In this document: piece after piece, positions 1 through 8,987 of the stretch
Layout: each line of letters starts with the position of its first letter
How positions within the stretch are numbered: the first letter of the stretch is position 1
Source: Empedobacter falsenii
GTDB taxonomy: Bacteria; Bacteroidota; Bacteroidia; Flavobacteriales; Weeksellaceae
Length of the DNA: 42,156 nt
Assembly: GCF_019308355.1 (NCBI RefSeq)
Contig: NZ_JAAGKM010000024.1
Location: 1 to 42,156, forward strand
Direction of reading: 5' to 3'
Notes under the pieces: model-generated
Database searches by the model: none
The model's input: only the letters and a program-made list of their open reading frames with translations
Told to the model about the DNA's origin: nothing
Translations under genes and position numbers: made by a program

Positions 1-97
1 CATATTTTAGAACTTGTAGTTTTTTACTATAAGTTAAATAAGCTGCTATTTCTTTTGTCTTTTTAATCATCATAAAGCTATATTAGTTTTTTACTAA

Positions 98-286
98 TTT
101 AGTCTACGAGGATATGACGTACCCACATATAGAAATGGGTTGACAATGGATAGACGCTACCCTGGTACACATTTATCAGGAAGTAATCCATTATACACTA
201 TTCTTGCTACAGCAAATGAAGTAATTGAATATATTCCTGAACAACAAATTATTGTTTCTAAAGGAGTTTTAGTTCAAAATCCATAG
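98..286 (+). pseudogene. C-terminal remnant of an unidentified protein (possibly SusD/RagB-like)
   Basis: One open frame runs from just after a stop at 95-97 to the TAG at 284-286, about 62 codons. It reads like real protein, with pieces such as YDVPTYRNG, SNPLYTIL, EYIPEQQI and a final LVQNP. The overall pattern (a YDVPxYR stretch followed by IPxxxI and a terminal LVQNP) resembles the last 60 residues of SusD/RagB-type outer-membrane lipoproteins, but this is a weak inference. No start codon or upstream domain is present, so it is most likely the tail left by a deletion; a short independent gene starting at the ATG at 146 is less likely. A strong terminator follows. Confidence 0.4.
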
Positions 287-310
287 GATTGAGAAACATT
301 TGTAAAACTA

Positions 311-340
311 AAATCCGTTCGACTATCGAACGGATTTTTT
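311..340. terminator. Bidirectional intrinsic terminator
   Basis: A perfect 12-bp stem (aaatccgttcga / tcgaacggattt) with a CTA loop is followed by a T-run on the plus strand and flanked by A-rich sequence. It sits between the plus-strand gene remnant ending at 286 and the minus-strand rnz ending at 354, so it can serve both. Confidence 0.85.
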
Positions 341-353
341 TATATTTTGATTA

Positions 354-1274
354 CTAACTTTCTATTTTTATTGTTTTCAACAATTCTGGTAAAACGGTAT
401 TCGTAAATTCTTCTTGGGCTTCGATTAACAAAGGTTTATAATCGTGATAACGATTAGAAAAATGACCTAAAATTAATTTCTTTACATTGGCTTGTTTCGC
501 AATCATTCCAGCTTCTTTTGCAGTTGTATGCCCTGTGTAAACCGCTAAATCTTTCAATTCGTGTAAAAATGTTGATTCGTGATATAACAAATCGACATCT
601 TTTATAATTGGAACAATATCTGGTTTATATTTTGTGTCCGAACAAAACGCGTAACTCAAGGACTTTTGAGCATCAAATGTTAAATAATCATTCGGAATTA
701 TTTTTCCAGATTCTAACGTAAAATCTTTTCCATTTTTCAAATTTTGATAATCGCAGATTTCAATTTCTGGAAATTCCTCGATCGTATCCATATTCAATTT
801 TCGAGGTTTTGGCTTTTCTCGAAAAAGATAACCATTTGTATAAACTCGGTGATTTAGCGGAATAGAATAAACTTCAACTTTATCATCTTCAAAAACTAAA
901 ACAGATTCTTTTGTATGCAATTCGTTGAAAATAATCTCGAATGAGTTATTAGATTCTGTTAAACGTAATTGTGTTGTAATAAATTCCTCAATTCCTTTCG
1001 GACCATGGATATGCAAAGGCATATCGCGACCAAGTAATTGAAGTGTGGAAATTAATCCAATCAATCCAAAAACATGATCGCCATGTAAATGCGATATAAA
1101 AATGTGGTTTATTCGGTTGAATTTTGCCTTCGCTTTTCGCAATTGTACTTGTGTTCCTTCTCCGCAATCAATCAAAAAATAGCGTTCTGCGATGTTTAAT
1201 AATTGAGCGGTCGGATGCGTAAAAGCTGTTGGTAATGCTGAATTAAATCCTAATATTGTTAGTTGTAAACTCAA
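354..1274 (-). CDS. rnz: Ribonuclease Z (tRNase Z)
   Basis: This is a zinc-dependent metallo-beta-lactamase-fold endonuclease that removes 3' trailers from tRNA precursors. The signature SHLHGDH lies at residues 61-67. Further metal-ligand positions are Asp213 in FCSDTKY, His249 in the GHTTA segment and His271 in GHFSNRY. The 306-residue length fits the short bacterial form. The start appears to be TTG: its TTGA overlaps the TGA stop of the upstream rdgB by 3 nt, a classic arrangement for translational coupling. It is the last gene of the rlmH-CPBP-rdgB-rnz operon and ends at the bidirectional terminator at 311-340. Confidence 0.95.
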   Translation of the reverse strand: MSLQLTILGFNSALPTAFTHPTAQLLNIAERYFLIDCGEGTQVQLRKAKAKFNRINHIFISHLHGDHVFGLIGLISTLQLLGRDMPLHIHGPKGIEEFITTQLRLTESNNSFEIIFNELHTKESVLVFEDDKVEVYSIPLNHRVYTNGYLFREKPKPRKLNMDTIEEFPEIEICDYQNLKNGKDFTLESGKIIPNDYLTFDAQKSLSYAFCSDTKYKPDIVPIIKDVDLLYHESTFLHELKDLAVYTGHTTAKEAGMIAKQANVKKLILGHFSNRYHDYKPLLIEAQEEFTNTVLPELLKTIKIES

Positions 1275-1852
1275 TTTACGTTTAGATTAGTTAAAAAATC
1301 GTTTAATTTTTCGACAGCTTTTCCTCGGTGGCTAATTGCATTTTTTTCTTCAGGAGACATTTGTGCAAAAGATTTTGAAAAACCATCAGGAATAAAAATC
1401 GGATCGTAGCCAAAACCATTGTCACCCATAATTTCAGTTGCAATAGTTCCATTCACTCGTCCTTCGAAAAAATATTCCTTTCCATCCAAAATTAAACAGA
1501 AAATAGAAATAAAATACGCTTTTCGATTTGTTTTTCCTTCCAATTCTTTCAACGCTTTTGCAATATTATCTTCGTCTTTTCCTGTGCCAGCATATCGAGC
1601 AGAATATACACCAGGTGCTCCATTTAACGCTTCTATCACTAATCCAGAATCATCTGCAAAGATATTTTTCCCAGTTTTATCGAAAATAGTTTTCGCTTTT
1701 AATTGCGCATTTTCTTCGAAAGTTGTACCAGTTTCTTCAATTTCATCAAAGAAATTAATATCAGTCAACGATTTCATCGATAGGTAAGAAGGTAACATTT
1801 TTGTAACTTCTTTTACTTTATTGTTGTTATGTGTGGCAAAAATTAATTCCAT
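1271..1852 (-). CDS. rdgB: XTP/dITP pyrophosphatase (RdgB/HAM1 family)
   Basis: This house-cleaning enzyme hydrolyses non-canonical purine triphosphates (dITP, XTP) to monophosphates so they are not incorporated into nucleic acids. The 193-residue protein shows the family landmarks: the N-terminal ATHNNNKVKE substrate loop (residues 6-15), FADDSGL with the catalytic acidic pair, GAPGVYSARYAG, the GDNGFGYDPIF segment, and the C-terminal SHRGKA that contacts the base. The ATG at 1850-1852 directly abuts the stop codon of the upstream CPBP gene, and its own stop overlaps the TTG of rnz. Tight packing suggests one transcript for the four genes. Confidence 0.95.
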   Translation of the reverse strand: MELIFATHNNNKVKEVTKMLPSYLSMKSLTDINFFDEIEETGTTFEENAQLKAKTIFDKTGKNIFADDSGLVIEALNGAPGVYSARYAGTGKDEDNIAKALKELEGKTNRKAYFISIFCLILDGKEYFFEGRVNGTIATEIMGDNGFGYDPIFIPDGFSKSFAQMSPEEKNAISHRGKAVEKLNDFLTNLNVN

Positions 1853-2686
1853 TTATATTGTTTTTTGTTCTGTTTTTTTGATTAATAAATAGACAGATAA
1901 AATTCCGATAAGTGTCATTCCTCCAATTAATAAATAATCTCTTTGCGCAAAAACTTCGCCTTCCATATCGCCCTGCATTAGCATTAACGAGTACGAAAGA
2001 GTGTTGTTTAGGAAATGTAATAACATAGGTAAAAACAACGATTTTGTGCGATAATAAACTATTCCAAAAATGATTCCTAAAAGTCCAGCTCCTATAAATT
2101 GCCAAGGATTCATATGTGCACATCCAAAAATAAATCCATTGATTAAGATTGCAGTTGTAGGATTTACATTGAAATTTAGCATTCCTTTCAAGATTATTCC
2201 TCTGAAAATAATTTCTTCGAAAATTGGAGCCAAAATACAAATCATAATAAATCCAGCGATTTTGTAATCTAACATCATTTCAAAAGAAGCTTGAAAGATT
2301 TTATAGATTTCTTCTAAAGGTCCAGTTGTTGGAATTAAACTTGTTGCAACCTCGGCTAAAGGCAAAAGAAATAACCAACAAGCTATTGATAATATGAGCT
2401 GAATTGGAGTAAAAGAATGTTTGATATCTTTTAAAATTGATGCAAATTTAGTTTGTGTCAACATCAATAAAATAACAATTGCGCAAACCGTTCCTGTTAA
2501 AAATCCTAACGGTAAAAGTAAGTGATTAAGCGGTTTGTAAAAAAGTGCTGGAGCAGAAACAAGTCCGCCAGCAAACTGCATTATAATCACTGCAATTGCG
2601 CTATACAAAAGAGCTTTTCCAATACCAAAACTTAGTTTATTTTCTTGCTTAGGAACAAATTCTTCAAATGGAGAGGTGTTATTCAT
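1853..2686 (-). CDS. CPBP family intramembrane glutamic endopeptidase
   Basis: This polytopic membrane protein of 277 residues belongs to the CPBP (CaaX protease and bacteriocin-processing) family, formerly called abi. The diagnostic motifs are FEEIIFRG with Glu157, Glu158 and Arg162, and FGCAHMNPWQ with His191 and Asn193, which build the intramembrane active site. About eight hydrophobic segments are visible. The substrate is unknown; in Bacteroidetes these genes are common and rarely characterised. The start overlaps the end of rlmH by 8 nt and the stop abuts rdgB, so it sits inside a housekeeping operon. No sign of bacteriocin genes nearby. Confidence 0.9.
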   Translation of the reverse strand: MNNTSPFEEFVPKQENKLSFGIGKALLYSAIAVIIMQFAGGLVSAPALFYKPLNHLLLPLGFLTGTVCAIVILLMLTQTKFASILKDIKHSFTPIQLILSIACWLFLLPLAEVATSLIPTTGPLEEIYKIFQASFEMMLDYKIAGFIMICILAPIFEEIIFRGIILKGMLNFNVNPTTAILINGFIFGCAHMNPWQFIGAGLLGIIFGIVYYRTKSLFLPMLLHFLNNTLSYSLMLMQGDMEGEVFAQRDYLLIGGMTLIGILSVYLLIKKTEQKTI

Positions 2687-3152
2687 GATGATAAGGTTTA
2701 CCCTGCAATATACTAAATCCTCGGTAAATTTGCTCAGTCAAAAATAGACGAACCATTTGATGCGTAAATGTCATATTGGATAAAGACATTTTTTTATTTC
2801 CACGATTGTAAACAGATTCGTCAAAACCATAAGGACCACCAATCACAAAGACAAGATTTTTGACAGATTGATTCATGTAATTCTGAATATCATCTGCAAA
2901 TTGCTTCGAAGTAGGTTGTTTTCCTTTTTCATCCAAAATAATAACAAAATCTGTATTGATGATTTTATTCAAAATTTGCTCAGCTTCTTTTTGTTTTTGT
3001 TGAATTTCGGACAAATTTTTACGATTTTTGATGTCAGGAATTTCAATTCTTTGATAATTAATGTGCGAAGGCAATCGATTTTCATACTTTTGTAATAGCA
3101 TTTCGATGGCTTTTTCGTCTGTTTTACCGATACAAATGGTCGTAATATTCAT
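2679..3152 (-). CDS. rlmH: 23S rRNA (pseudouridine1915-N3)-methyltransferase
   Basis: A SPOUT-fold methyltransferase of 157 residues that modifies pseudouridine 1915 in helix 69 of 23S rRNA on the assembled ribosome. The C-terminal trefoil-knot SAM site is recognisable: LVFVIGGPYGFDE near residues 100-112, then the MSLSNMTFTHQMVRLFLTEQ region and the conserved terminal KPYHHE. Length and motif order match RlmH throughout. It is the first gene of the four-gene minus-strand operon, reading divergently from yihY across only 26 bp. A TATTTTTG -7 element for this operon reads on the minus strand at 3172-3179 and overlaps the yihY start codon. Confidence 0.95.
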   Translation of the reverse strand: MNITTICIGKTDEKAIEMLLQKYENRLPSHINYQRIEIPDIKNRKNLSEIQQKQKEAEQILNKIINTDFVIILDEKGKQPTSKQFADDIQNYMNQSVKNLVFVIGGPYGFDESVYNRGNKKMSLSNMTFTHQMVRLFLTEQIYRGFSILQGKPYHHE

Positions 3153-3178
3153 TCAAAATTATTTATTGAGACAAAAAT

Positions 3179-4150
3179 ATGCGCATTCTACAAGATTTTA
3201 AAACATATACAGGAATAAATTATTTTCGAGATTGGTCGAAAACAAAATTGATGAACAAAAATACGGGCATCACGGTATATGATTTCTTGAAAGTTTTTTG
3301 GATTCGCGTCATGAAAGGTAATTTTCCGTTGCGTTCGGCGGCAGTTTCGTGGATTTTATTTTTTAGTATGTTTCCATTTTTGCTTTTTTTGTTTAGTATT
3401 TTACCGCATTTGGTTTATTACCAAGAAATAAAAAACTTGCTATTTACACAACTTCTTCCTCAACTTTTACCTAAACATGTGAGCAATGAAGTGATTTCGT
3501 ATATTGATAAAACGACGGCTGTACAAGGAAAACGTAAAGTGAATTATTTCTTGATTTTGATTACAATTTTTATGTCATCCAACGGAATACAAGGGATTAT
3601 AAATGGATTTAATGTTTCGTATCAAGATGTTTATGTAAAGCGAAAAAACTCAAAATCGAGAATGATTTCGATAATTTTAACCTTGTTTTTTACAGTTTTT
3701 ATTGTGTTACAAGTGTTTTTATCTTATTCGACATCAATTATTTGGAAATACTTAACCAACGTTTCATTTTTAAGTAAACTTGGACAATTTTCGTATTTAA
3801 TCAACTATTTTTCGGTATTTATTTTTTATTTTGTTTCGATGTGTATGTTGTATTATTTCGGACCAAATCACAAAAAATCGCGTAGTACAGTTATTCCAGG
3901 GGCATTGTTAACTTCTGTTTTGTTCTTGTTAACTGTGATTGGTTTTAATTCGTATTTAAGTTATTTTACAAATATTGATTTGTTTTATGGATCGCTTGGA
4001 TTAGTGATGATTATGATGATTTTTGTTTACATCAATGTTATTTTGATGTTAGTTGGTTATGAATTGAATATGTCAATTAATTACACCAAAAATTACGAAT
4101 ACGTTAATCATATTGACAATAATCGATTCATTAATTTGGATAAATTTTAA
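3179..4150 (+). CDS. YihY/BrkB-family inner membrane protein
   Basis: A 323-residue polytopic membrane protein of the YihY/virulence factor BrkB family (once misnamed RNase BN). Family features are the N-terminal RSAAVSWILFFSMFPFLLFL segment near residues 53-73, several further transmembrane helices, and the C-terminal GSLGLVMIMMIFVYINVILM stretch. Its biochemical role is unknown. The ATG at 3179 gives a cytoplasmic N-terminal tail of about 45 residues; the Met at residue 25 is an alternative start. The gene is divergent from rlmH. Its TAA stop (4148-4150) overlaps the stop of the convergent channel gene. Confidence 0.9.
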   Translation: MRILQDFKTYTGINYFRDWSKTKLMNKNTGITVYDFLKVFWIRVMKGNFPLRSAAVSWILFFSMFPFLLFLFSILPHLVYYQEIKNLLFTQLLPQLLPKHVSNEVISYIDKTTAVQGKRKVNYFLILITIFMSSNGIQGIINGFNVSYQDVYVKRKNSKSRMISIILTLFFTVFIVLQVFLSYSTSIIWKYLTNVSFLSKLGQFSYLINYFSVFIFYFVSMCMLYYFGPNHKKSRSTVIPGALLTSVLFLLTVIGFNSYLSYFTNIDLFYGSLGLVMIMMIFVYINVILMLVGYELNMSINYTKNYEYVNHIDNNRFINLDKF

Positions 4151-5022
4151 GGTTCATTTAAAAGATGCCCGCAGGTTTTGCAATAAATAGCACCATCTAG
4201 GTGGTAATCATCGCCACAATTGCGACATCTTTGCGTGTTTGTAGGAATATCTTCCTTATGTTTAGCCGCTTTATTCATTTCCATAGTTACAATACTTGTG
4301 GGAACAGCAATTACACCATAACCTATAATCATTACAACAGAAGCTAAAAATTGTCCCAAACCAGTGACAGGAGAAATATCGCCATAACCTACTGTTGTTA
4401 AAGTGACAATTGCCCAATAAATACTGATTGGTATACTTGTGAAACCAGATTCAGGATGATCATGTTCAACCATATACATGATAGAGCCAATTACAACAAC
4501 AATTAATACTACAAATGATAAGAAAACGATGATTTTATCTTTACTTTCTTTCAGCCCTAACACCAACACATTTTTCCCACGTGTAAATCGTGTAAGGTTA
4601 AAAATTCTGAAAATACGTAGCAATCTTAAAATACGAATACTTGCTAGGTACTTACTTGTAGGTAAAACTAAACCAAGATAAAATGGTAAAATAGACAATA
4701 AATCAATAACTCCATAAAAACTAAAAATATATCGCCAACGATTTTTAACACAATAGATTCTTAATAAATATTCTATAGTAAACAAAAAGGTTAAAATCCA
4801 TTCTAAAGATACTAAAACTGTGTGGTGTCTTGCGTTAATTGCCGGAATAGACTCCAACATAACTAAGCCAACACTCAATAAAATTAAAAGTAATAAAGAG
4901 ATGTCAAAAAGTTTTCCATAAGGTGTATCAGCTTCAAAAACTATATCGAATATTTTTTGTTTTAGCTTCTTTTCTTCATCAGCCCCCATTCTTTTTAGAT
5001 AAGGAAATATACCTTTAAACAT
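4147..5022 (-). CDS. Voltage-gated-type potassium channel with C-terminal zinc ribbon
   Basis: A 291-residue six-helix ion-transport protein. Helices S1-S4 occupy about residues 38-145; the S4 voltage-sensor-like stretch SIRILRLLRIFRIFNLTRF carries regularly spaced arginines. A pore loop follows with the K+ selectivity filter TTVGYGD (209-215), then S6 (about 225-250). The soluble tail ends in a four-cysteine zinc-ribbon-like motif, CRNC...CKTC (Cys266, 269, 281, 284). No RCK/TrkA or cyclic-nucleotide domain is present, so gating by voltage or by the ribbon domain is inferred only. It is convergent with yihY. Confidence 0.9.
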   Translation of the reverse strand: MFKGIFPYLKRMGADEEKKLKQKIFDIVFEADTPYGKLFDISLLLLILLSVGLVMLESIPAINARHHTVLVSLEWILTFLFTIEYLLRIYCVKNRWRYIFSFYGVIDLLSILPFYLGLVLPTSKYLASIRILRLLRIFRIFNLTRFTRGKNVLVLGLKESKDKIIVFLSFVVLIVVVIGSIMYMVEHDHPESGFTSIPISIYWAIVTLTTVGYGDISPVTGLGQFLASVVMIIGYGVIAVPTSIVTMEMNKAAKHKEDIPTNTQRCRNCGDDYHLDGAIYCKTCGHLLNEP

Positions 5023-5029
5023 TAGTTTA

Positions 5030-5037
5030 TATTTTTG
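5030..5037 (+). promoter_or_regulatory. -7 element for the epimerase gene
   Basis: TATTTTTG fits the Bacteroidetes -7 consensus TAnnTTTG and lies 30 bp before the ATG at 5068. A -33 element is less clear, with only a TTTA about 14 bp upstream. It sits within the 5' flank of the divergent channel gene. Confidence 0.5.
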
Positions 5038-5067
5038 GAATGAGCTAAATTAGGAAAAAATTTTAGT

Positions 5068-5958
5068 ATGAATATTCTATTGACTGGTGGAAGTGGATTA
5101 ATTGGTTCAGAATTAACAAAGATTTTAATTAAAAATGGACATCAAGTTCGTATTTTGACAAGAGAAAAAGAGATTGAACATCCTTTTTATCATTGGGAGA
5201 AAGATACAATTGATGAAAAAGTTTTTGAAAATTTGGATGGAATTATTCATTTGGCTGGAAGCTTAATTGCGAAAAGATGGACAAATTCTTACAAAAAAGA
5301 AATTTTTTCGAGTAGAGTTGATACAGCGAATTTACTTTTTGAGTATGTCAAAAAATTGAATATTGATTTGAAATTTTTTATCTCCGCGTCTGGAACTGCT
5401 TATTATGGACAAATTACTTCGAACAAAATTTTCAAAGAATCTGATGAACCGAATATTGATTTTTTAGGTAAAGTTTGTGTCGCATGGGAAAATGCTGCTT
5501 ATCAGTTCGAAAAAATAGGTGCAAGAGTGGTTTGTCTTAGAACTTCTTTTGTTTTGTCTAAAAACGGCGAAGGTTTCAAATTATTAAAAAAACCTATTCA
5601 ACTTGGTGTAGGAGCAAATCTAGGTAACGGAAAACAATGGATGCCTTGGATACATAATGCGGATTTGTTACAGATTTATGCGCAAGCTGTCGAGGATGAA
5701 AAAATGAATGGAAGTTATAATGCCTCGTCACCAGAAAATATCAATCATTCAAATTTCAATCATATGTTAGCGAAAAAAATGAATAAACCGTTTTTTATGC
5801 CAAATATTCCTGCTTTTGTAATGAAATTAGCGTTAGGTGAAATGAGTGATTTGGTTTTGAAAGGCTCTCGAATTGACGCAACTAAAATTCAAGAAACAGG
5901 TTTCGAATTTCAATATCCTACCTTAGAAAAAGCGTTGGAGGAGTTGATAGAAAAGTAA
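5068..5958 (+). CDS. TIGR01777 family epimerase (SDR39U1/YfcH-like)
   Basis: An atypical short-chain dehydrogenase/NAD(P)-binding epimerase of 296 residues. The nucleotide-binding glycine motif TGGSGLIG spans residues 6-13. The segment SASGTAYYG around residue 110 carries the SDR Ser/Tyr region, and LRTSFVLSKNGEGF with WMPWIHNADL is typical of this family. The C-terminal part corresponds to the DUF1731 domain (YPTLEKALEELI at the end). The physiological substrate is unknown; the E. coli paralogue is YfcH. The gene stands alone, divergent from the channel gene, with no clear terminator before the next gene. Confidence 0.9.
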   Translation: MNILLTGGSGLIGSELTKILIKNGHQVRILTREKEIEHPFYHWEKDTIDEKVFENLDGIIHLAGSLIAKRWTNSYKKEIFSSRVDTANLLFEYVKKLNIDLKFFISASGTAYYGQITSNKIFKESDEPNIDFLGKVCVAWENAAYQFEKIGARVVCLRTSFVLSKNGEGFKLLKKPIQLGVGANLGNGKQWMPWIHNADLLQIYAQAVEDEKMNGSYNASSPENINHSNFNHMLAKKMNKPFFMPNIPAFVMKLALGEMSDLVLKGSRIDATKIQETGFEFQYPTLEKALEELIEK

Positions 5959-6029
5959 CGAAAATTTTATTTAGATTATTCTTTATATCCTATTGCGTAT
6001 CCGTACTTTCGCAAGAATTACAAATTGAA

Positions 6030-7898
6030 ATGAAATTAAAAATTACTTTACTCTTTTTATTTATTGCATTATATACAAATGCGCAATCGAAAGATTTAAA
6101 ATTCGGAAAAATTTCGGAGCAAGAAATTAACTTAACTCAAGTTCCTTTCGAGAAAAACGCAGATGCTGTTATTCTGTCGGAAGAAGGAAAAATGGATTTA
6201 ACTTCGTCTAATTATTATTTGACTGTAAAACGAAGAATCAAAATTCTAACTGATAAAGGACTTGACGAAGCAAATATACAACTGAATTATTACAGCAAGA
6301 ATAGAAATGAATCTATAAGCGGAATCAAGGGAAGTACAATTAATATTGTAAATGGAGTGGAGCAAATAACTCCGATTGATGAGAAAGAAATTTTTGATGT
6401 TTCTCTAAATGAATTGTATGCTGCAAAACGTTTCACTTTTCCAAATGTAAAAGTTGGTTCTATTATCGAGTATACTTATATCAAAAGTAGTGAATACAAT
6501 TTTTCTATTGATGCATGGAATTTTCAACACGATATACCAACGCTTTCGAGCAAGTTTCGATTAAATAATCAGGCTTATGGTACATATTCGATTATTACAA
6601 TTGGTGATGGTTTGAATACAAAGTATAAAGGTAAATCTAGTTCAACGGAATGGTTATTACATAATATCCAAAGTTATAATCAATTAAAATACGTTTATAA
6701 TCCTGAAGATCAAAGTGAACGAATTAAAATTCAGGCAGCTAATTATCATACAGATGGAGCAAAGAAAACTACGATGAGCGCGTAGATAGATTTGATTCAA
6801 GATATAAATGCACAATATGATTTGTATCGAAATCCTTCTGCAATCAGAGATGTTGCGCAAAATATTCCGAATGGAAAAGATGAGGTAGAAACTTTGAAAA
6901 ATGTGATTGAATATATTGATTCAAATGTAAAATGGAATAGATTTTATGGAATTATTCCAACGCGTTCGAACAAAACTTTATTGAAAGAAAAGTCTGGTTC
7001 TACGGCAGATATGAATCTTTTATTGAATGAAATTTTAACAGCTAAAGGTTTCGAAACTTCGATGGTTATGTTTAGTAGTCGTCATCATGGACAAATTTTG
7101 TTTTCTTATCCAATTGTCAATCAATTCAATTCTGTTTTAACAGTTGTGAAATTAAATAATGGTGCTTCAAATATTATCTTAGATGCTTCAAAATTAAATA
7201 AAGAACAAATCGAATTTGGACCTTTAGATGTGTTTAATTATCATGGAATTGTCATCAAAAAAGGTGAAGCTTCGTTTGTAAAGTTGAATCAAAAATTGTC
7301 TTATTACGAATCATCATTAAAGTATGATTTTATGAGTAATGGAAATTTAATTCTTTATCGTAAAGACAAATTCAATGATTATTTTTATGATGATGCTGCA
7401 GACGAAGAAAATGTTTTGAATAGATATTTGACTGAATCTTTAGATGTGCGTTTAGACGAAGAAATTAATGATAAAACGGTTTTTGATACTGATTCTTACG
7501 TTAAAAATTATAAAGCAAAAGCTGTAATTCCGAATGCTCCATTTTATACATTTATAAATCCTTTGCGCGAATTTCTAAAACAATATACTTTTGAAGATAA
7601 AAATCGTCAGCGCAAAATAGAATTTAATTATCCTTATTTGTTTAATATTCAGGTGAAATCTAAAATTCCAGATGGTTACGAAGTGATAATTGATGAAAAA
7701 TACAAAGCACATCACAAAACTGAGCTTGGTTTAGAGTATTATCAGGAAGCAAAAGTGAAAGATGGACAATTGATACTAGCAATTCAATTTTTATTGCCAG
7801 AAGGTGTTTATGAAGCGGATAAATACAATGAATTGAAACAATTTTTTGAGAAAATAAAAACAGAATCTCTGAAAGAAGTTTTAATGAAAAAGAAATAA
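6030..7898 (+). pseudogene. DUF3857/transglutaminase-like secreted protein, interrupted by an in-frame TAG
   Basis: Two pieces (6030-6785, 251 codons, and the rest to 7898) lie in the same frame, separated only by TAG at 6783-6785. Together they give a protein of about 622 residues: a signal peptide ending near TNAQ, a DUF3857 domain (about residues 30-230) and a transglutaminase-like domain (about 280-400) followed by a DUF2569/C-terminal-type region. The stop replaces a position in TMSA*IDLIQDI that is often Trp in relatives, so TGG to TAG is plausible. The transglutaminase catalytic Cys is not seen (the segment reads KSGSTADMNLLL), which is common in this Bacteroidetes family. Either a recent pseudogene or a sequence error. 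Confidence 0.8.
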
Positions 7899-7900
7899 AT

Positions 7901-7938
7901 AAAATCCCGCACTGAATTTTTCAGTGCGGGATTTTATT
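7901..7938. terminator. Bidirectional intrinsic terminator
   Basis: A perfect 15-bp stem (aaaatcccgcactga / tcagtgcgggatttt) with an ATTTT loop lies between the convergent DUF3857 gene and the LuxE-like gene. Confidence 0.9.
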
Positions 7939-7940
7939 TA

Positions 7941-8924
7941 TTATTCAATCACCATCAAATTACAACCTCGCACATCCGAATGATCGAAACGTCCTAAGAT
8001 TTCAAATTGATTGTGAGTTATTTTTTTACCTAAATCATCAGTTGCAATAAAACTAATCGAATTGTAATTTGCCAAATCAATCACATTCACGCCACCTGTT
8101 TTTCCCTCTTCAACATATTGGAAAGGATCTTCGGTTTCTCTGATCAAAATTCGCATCCAATTTGGCGATTTAAACGTCAAATCTCCTCGAGAATAACCTT
8201 GCGAAAGCAATTCCGTCATTCCATATTCCGAATGAATTTCATTTGTTCCGAAACCATTTTTCAAAATTGAATGCAATTCTTCGCGCGTAATTTCTTTCTT
8301 GCGACCTTTCATTCCGCCAGTTTCCATCACAATTGTGTGCTGCAAATTCATTTTATAATTTTCGACAAAATCTAATAAAGCAAATGAAACACCAATCAAA
8401 ATTGCTTTCTTGCCCGTTTTTTCGTGCGCAATAAGATTTTCGTACAATTCATCGTGATTATACAAATAGAAACCACTTTTATCGCTACCAGATTTCTCAA
8501 TCCAATACTCCACCATATCAATCAAAGACGAACCTGTACGCTCCAAATACGAAGGCAAAAGCGCGAAAATAGTATAATCGGGAAGTGGACCATAAAATTG
8601 TTCGAAACATTTTTCTAAACTGTAATGATACAATGCCAAATCCGTTACTAAATGTTTACTTGTCGCCATTCCAGTTGTTCCAGAACTTGTAAAAATCTTT
8701 TCCACTTCACGATTTCCTGAAATCAATTCAAATTTTTTAAAAAACTGAATCGGTAAAAAAGGAATTTCGTTTGTGTGTTTTACAGTAGAATAATCAACGT
8801 TCAAGAAATTTAAGAAGTTTTTGTACACTTCATTTTCTTGCGCTTGATAACGGAAAACTTCCAATGCTACGTTTTGGAAATCTTCTTCGGATTGAATAGA
8901 AAAAATTTGCTTTGAATCAAACAT
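7941..8924 (-). CDS. LuxE/PaaK-like acyl-protein synthetase (acyl transferase)
   Basis: A 327-residue member of the LuxE acyl-protein synthetase group of the ANL (acyl-adenylate-forming) superfamily. The P-loop-like motif FTSSGTTGMATSKH lies at residues 78-91, and SEYGMTELLSQ is the adenylate-binding A5-like motif. The C-terminal half carries FIATDDLGKK and a GRFDHSD segment typical of adenylating enzymes. Such stand-alone genes are common in Flavobacteriales and usually annotated as acyl transferases; the carboxylic acid and acceptor are unknown. No luciferase or acyl-CoA reductase gene is nearby, so luminescence is not implied. A 208-bp gap with a palindromic repeat lies upstream. Confidence 0.8.
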   Translation of the reverse strand: MFDSKQIFSIQSEEDFQNVALEVFRYQAQENEVYKNFLNFLNVDYSTVKHTNEIPFLPIQFFKKFELISGNREVEKIFTSSGTTGMATSKHLVTDLALYHYSLEKCFEQFYGPLPDYTIFALLPSYLERTGSSLIDMVEYWIEKSGSDKSGFYLYNHDELYENLIAHEKTGKKAILIGVSFALLDFVENYKMNLQHTIVMETGGMKGRKKEITREELHSILKNGFGTNEIHSEYGMTELLSQGYSRGDLTFKSPNWMRILIRETEDPFQYVEEGKTGGVNVIDLANYNSISFIATDDLGKKITHNQFEILGRFDHSDVRGCNLMVIE

Positions 8925-8987
8925 TTTGCAAAATTACAAAATAGAGTAGAAGTGAGCGAAGTAATTATATTATTTTATAAATAAAAC

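Noticed and set aside
1853-2686. CPBP protease as an Abi phage-defence gene
   Set aside because: The old abi name is historical; the gene is embedded in a housekeeping operon without any defence partner.
7941-8924. LuxE-like gene as part of a bioluminescence operon
   Set aside because: No luxA/B, luxC or luxD is nearby; stand-alone LuxE-like acyl transferases are common in Flavobacteriales.
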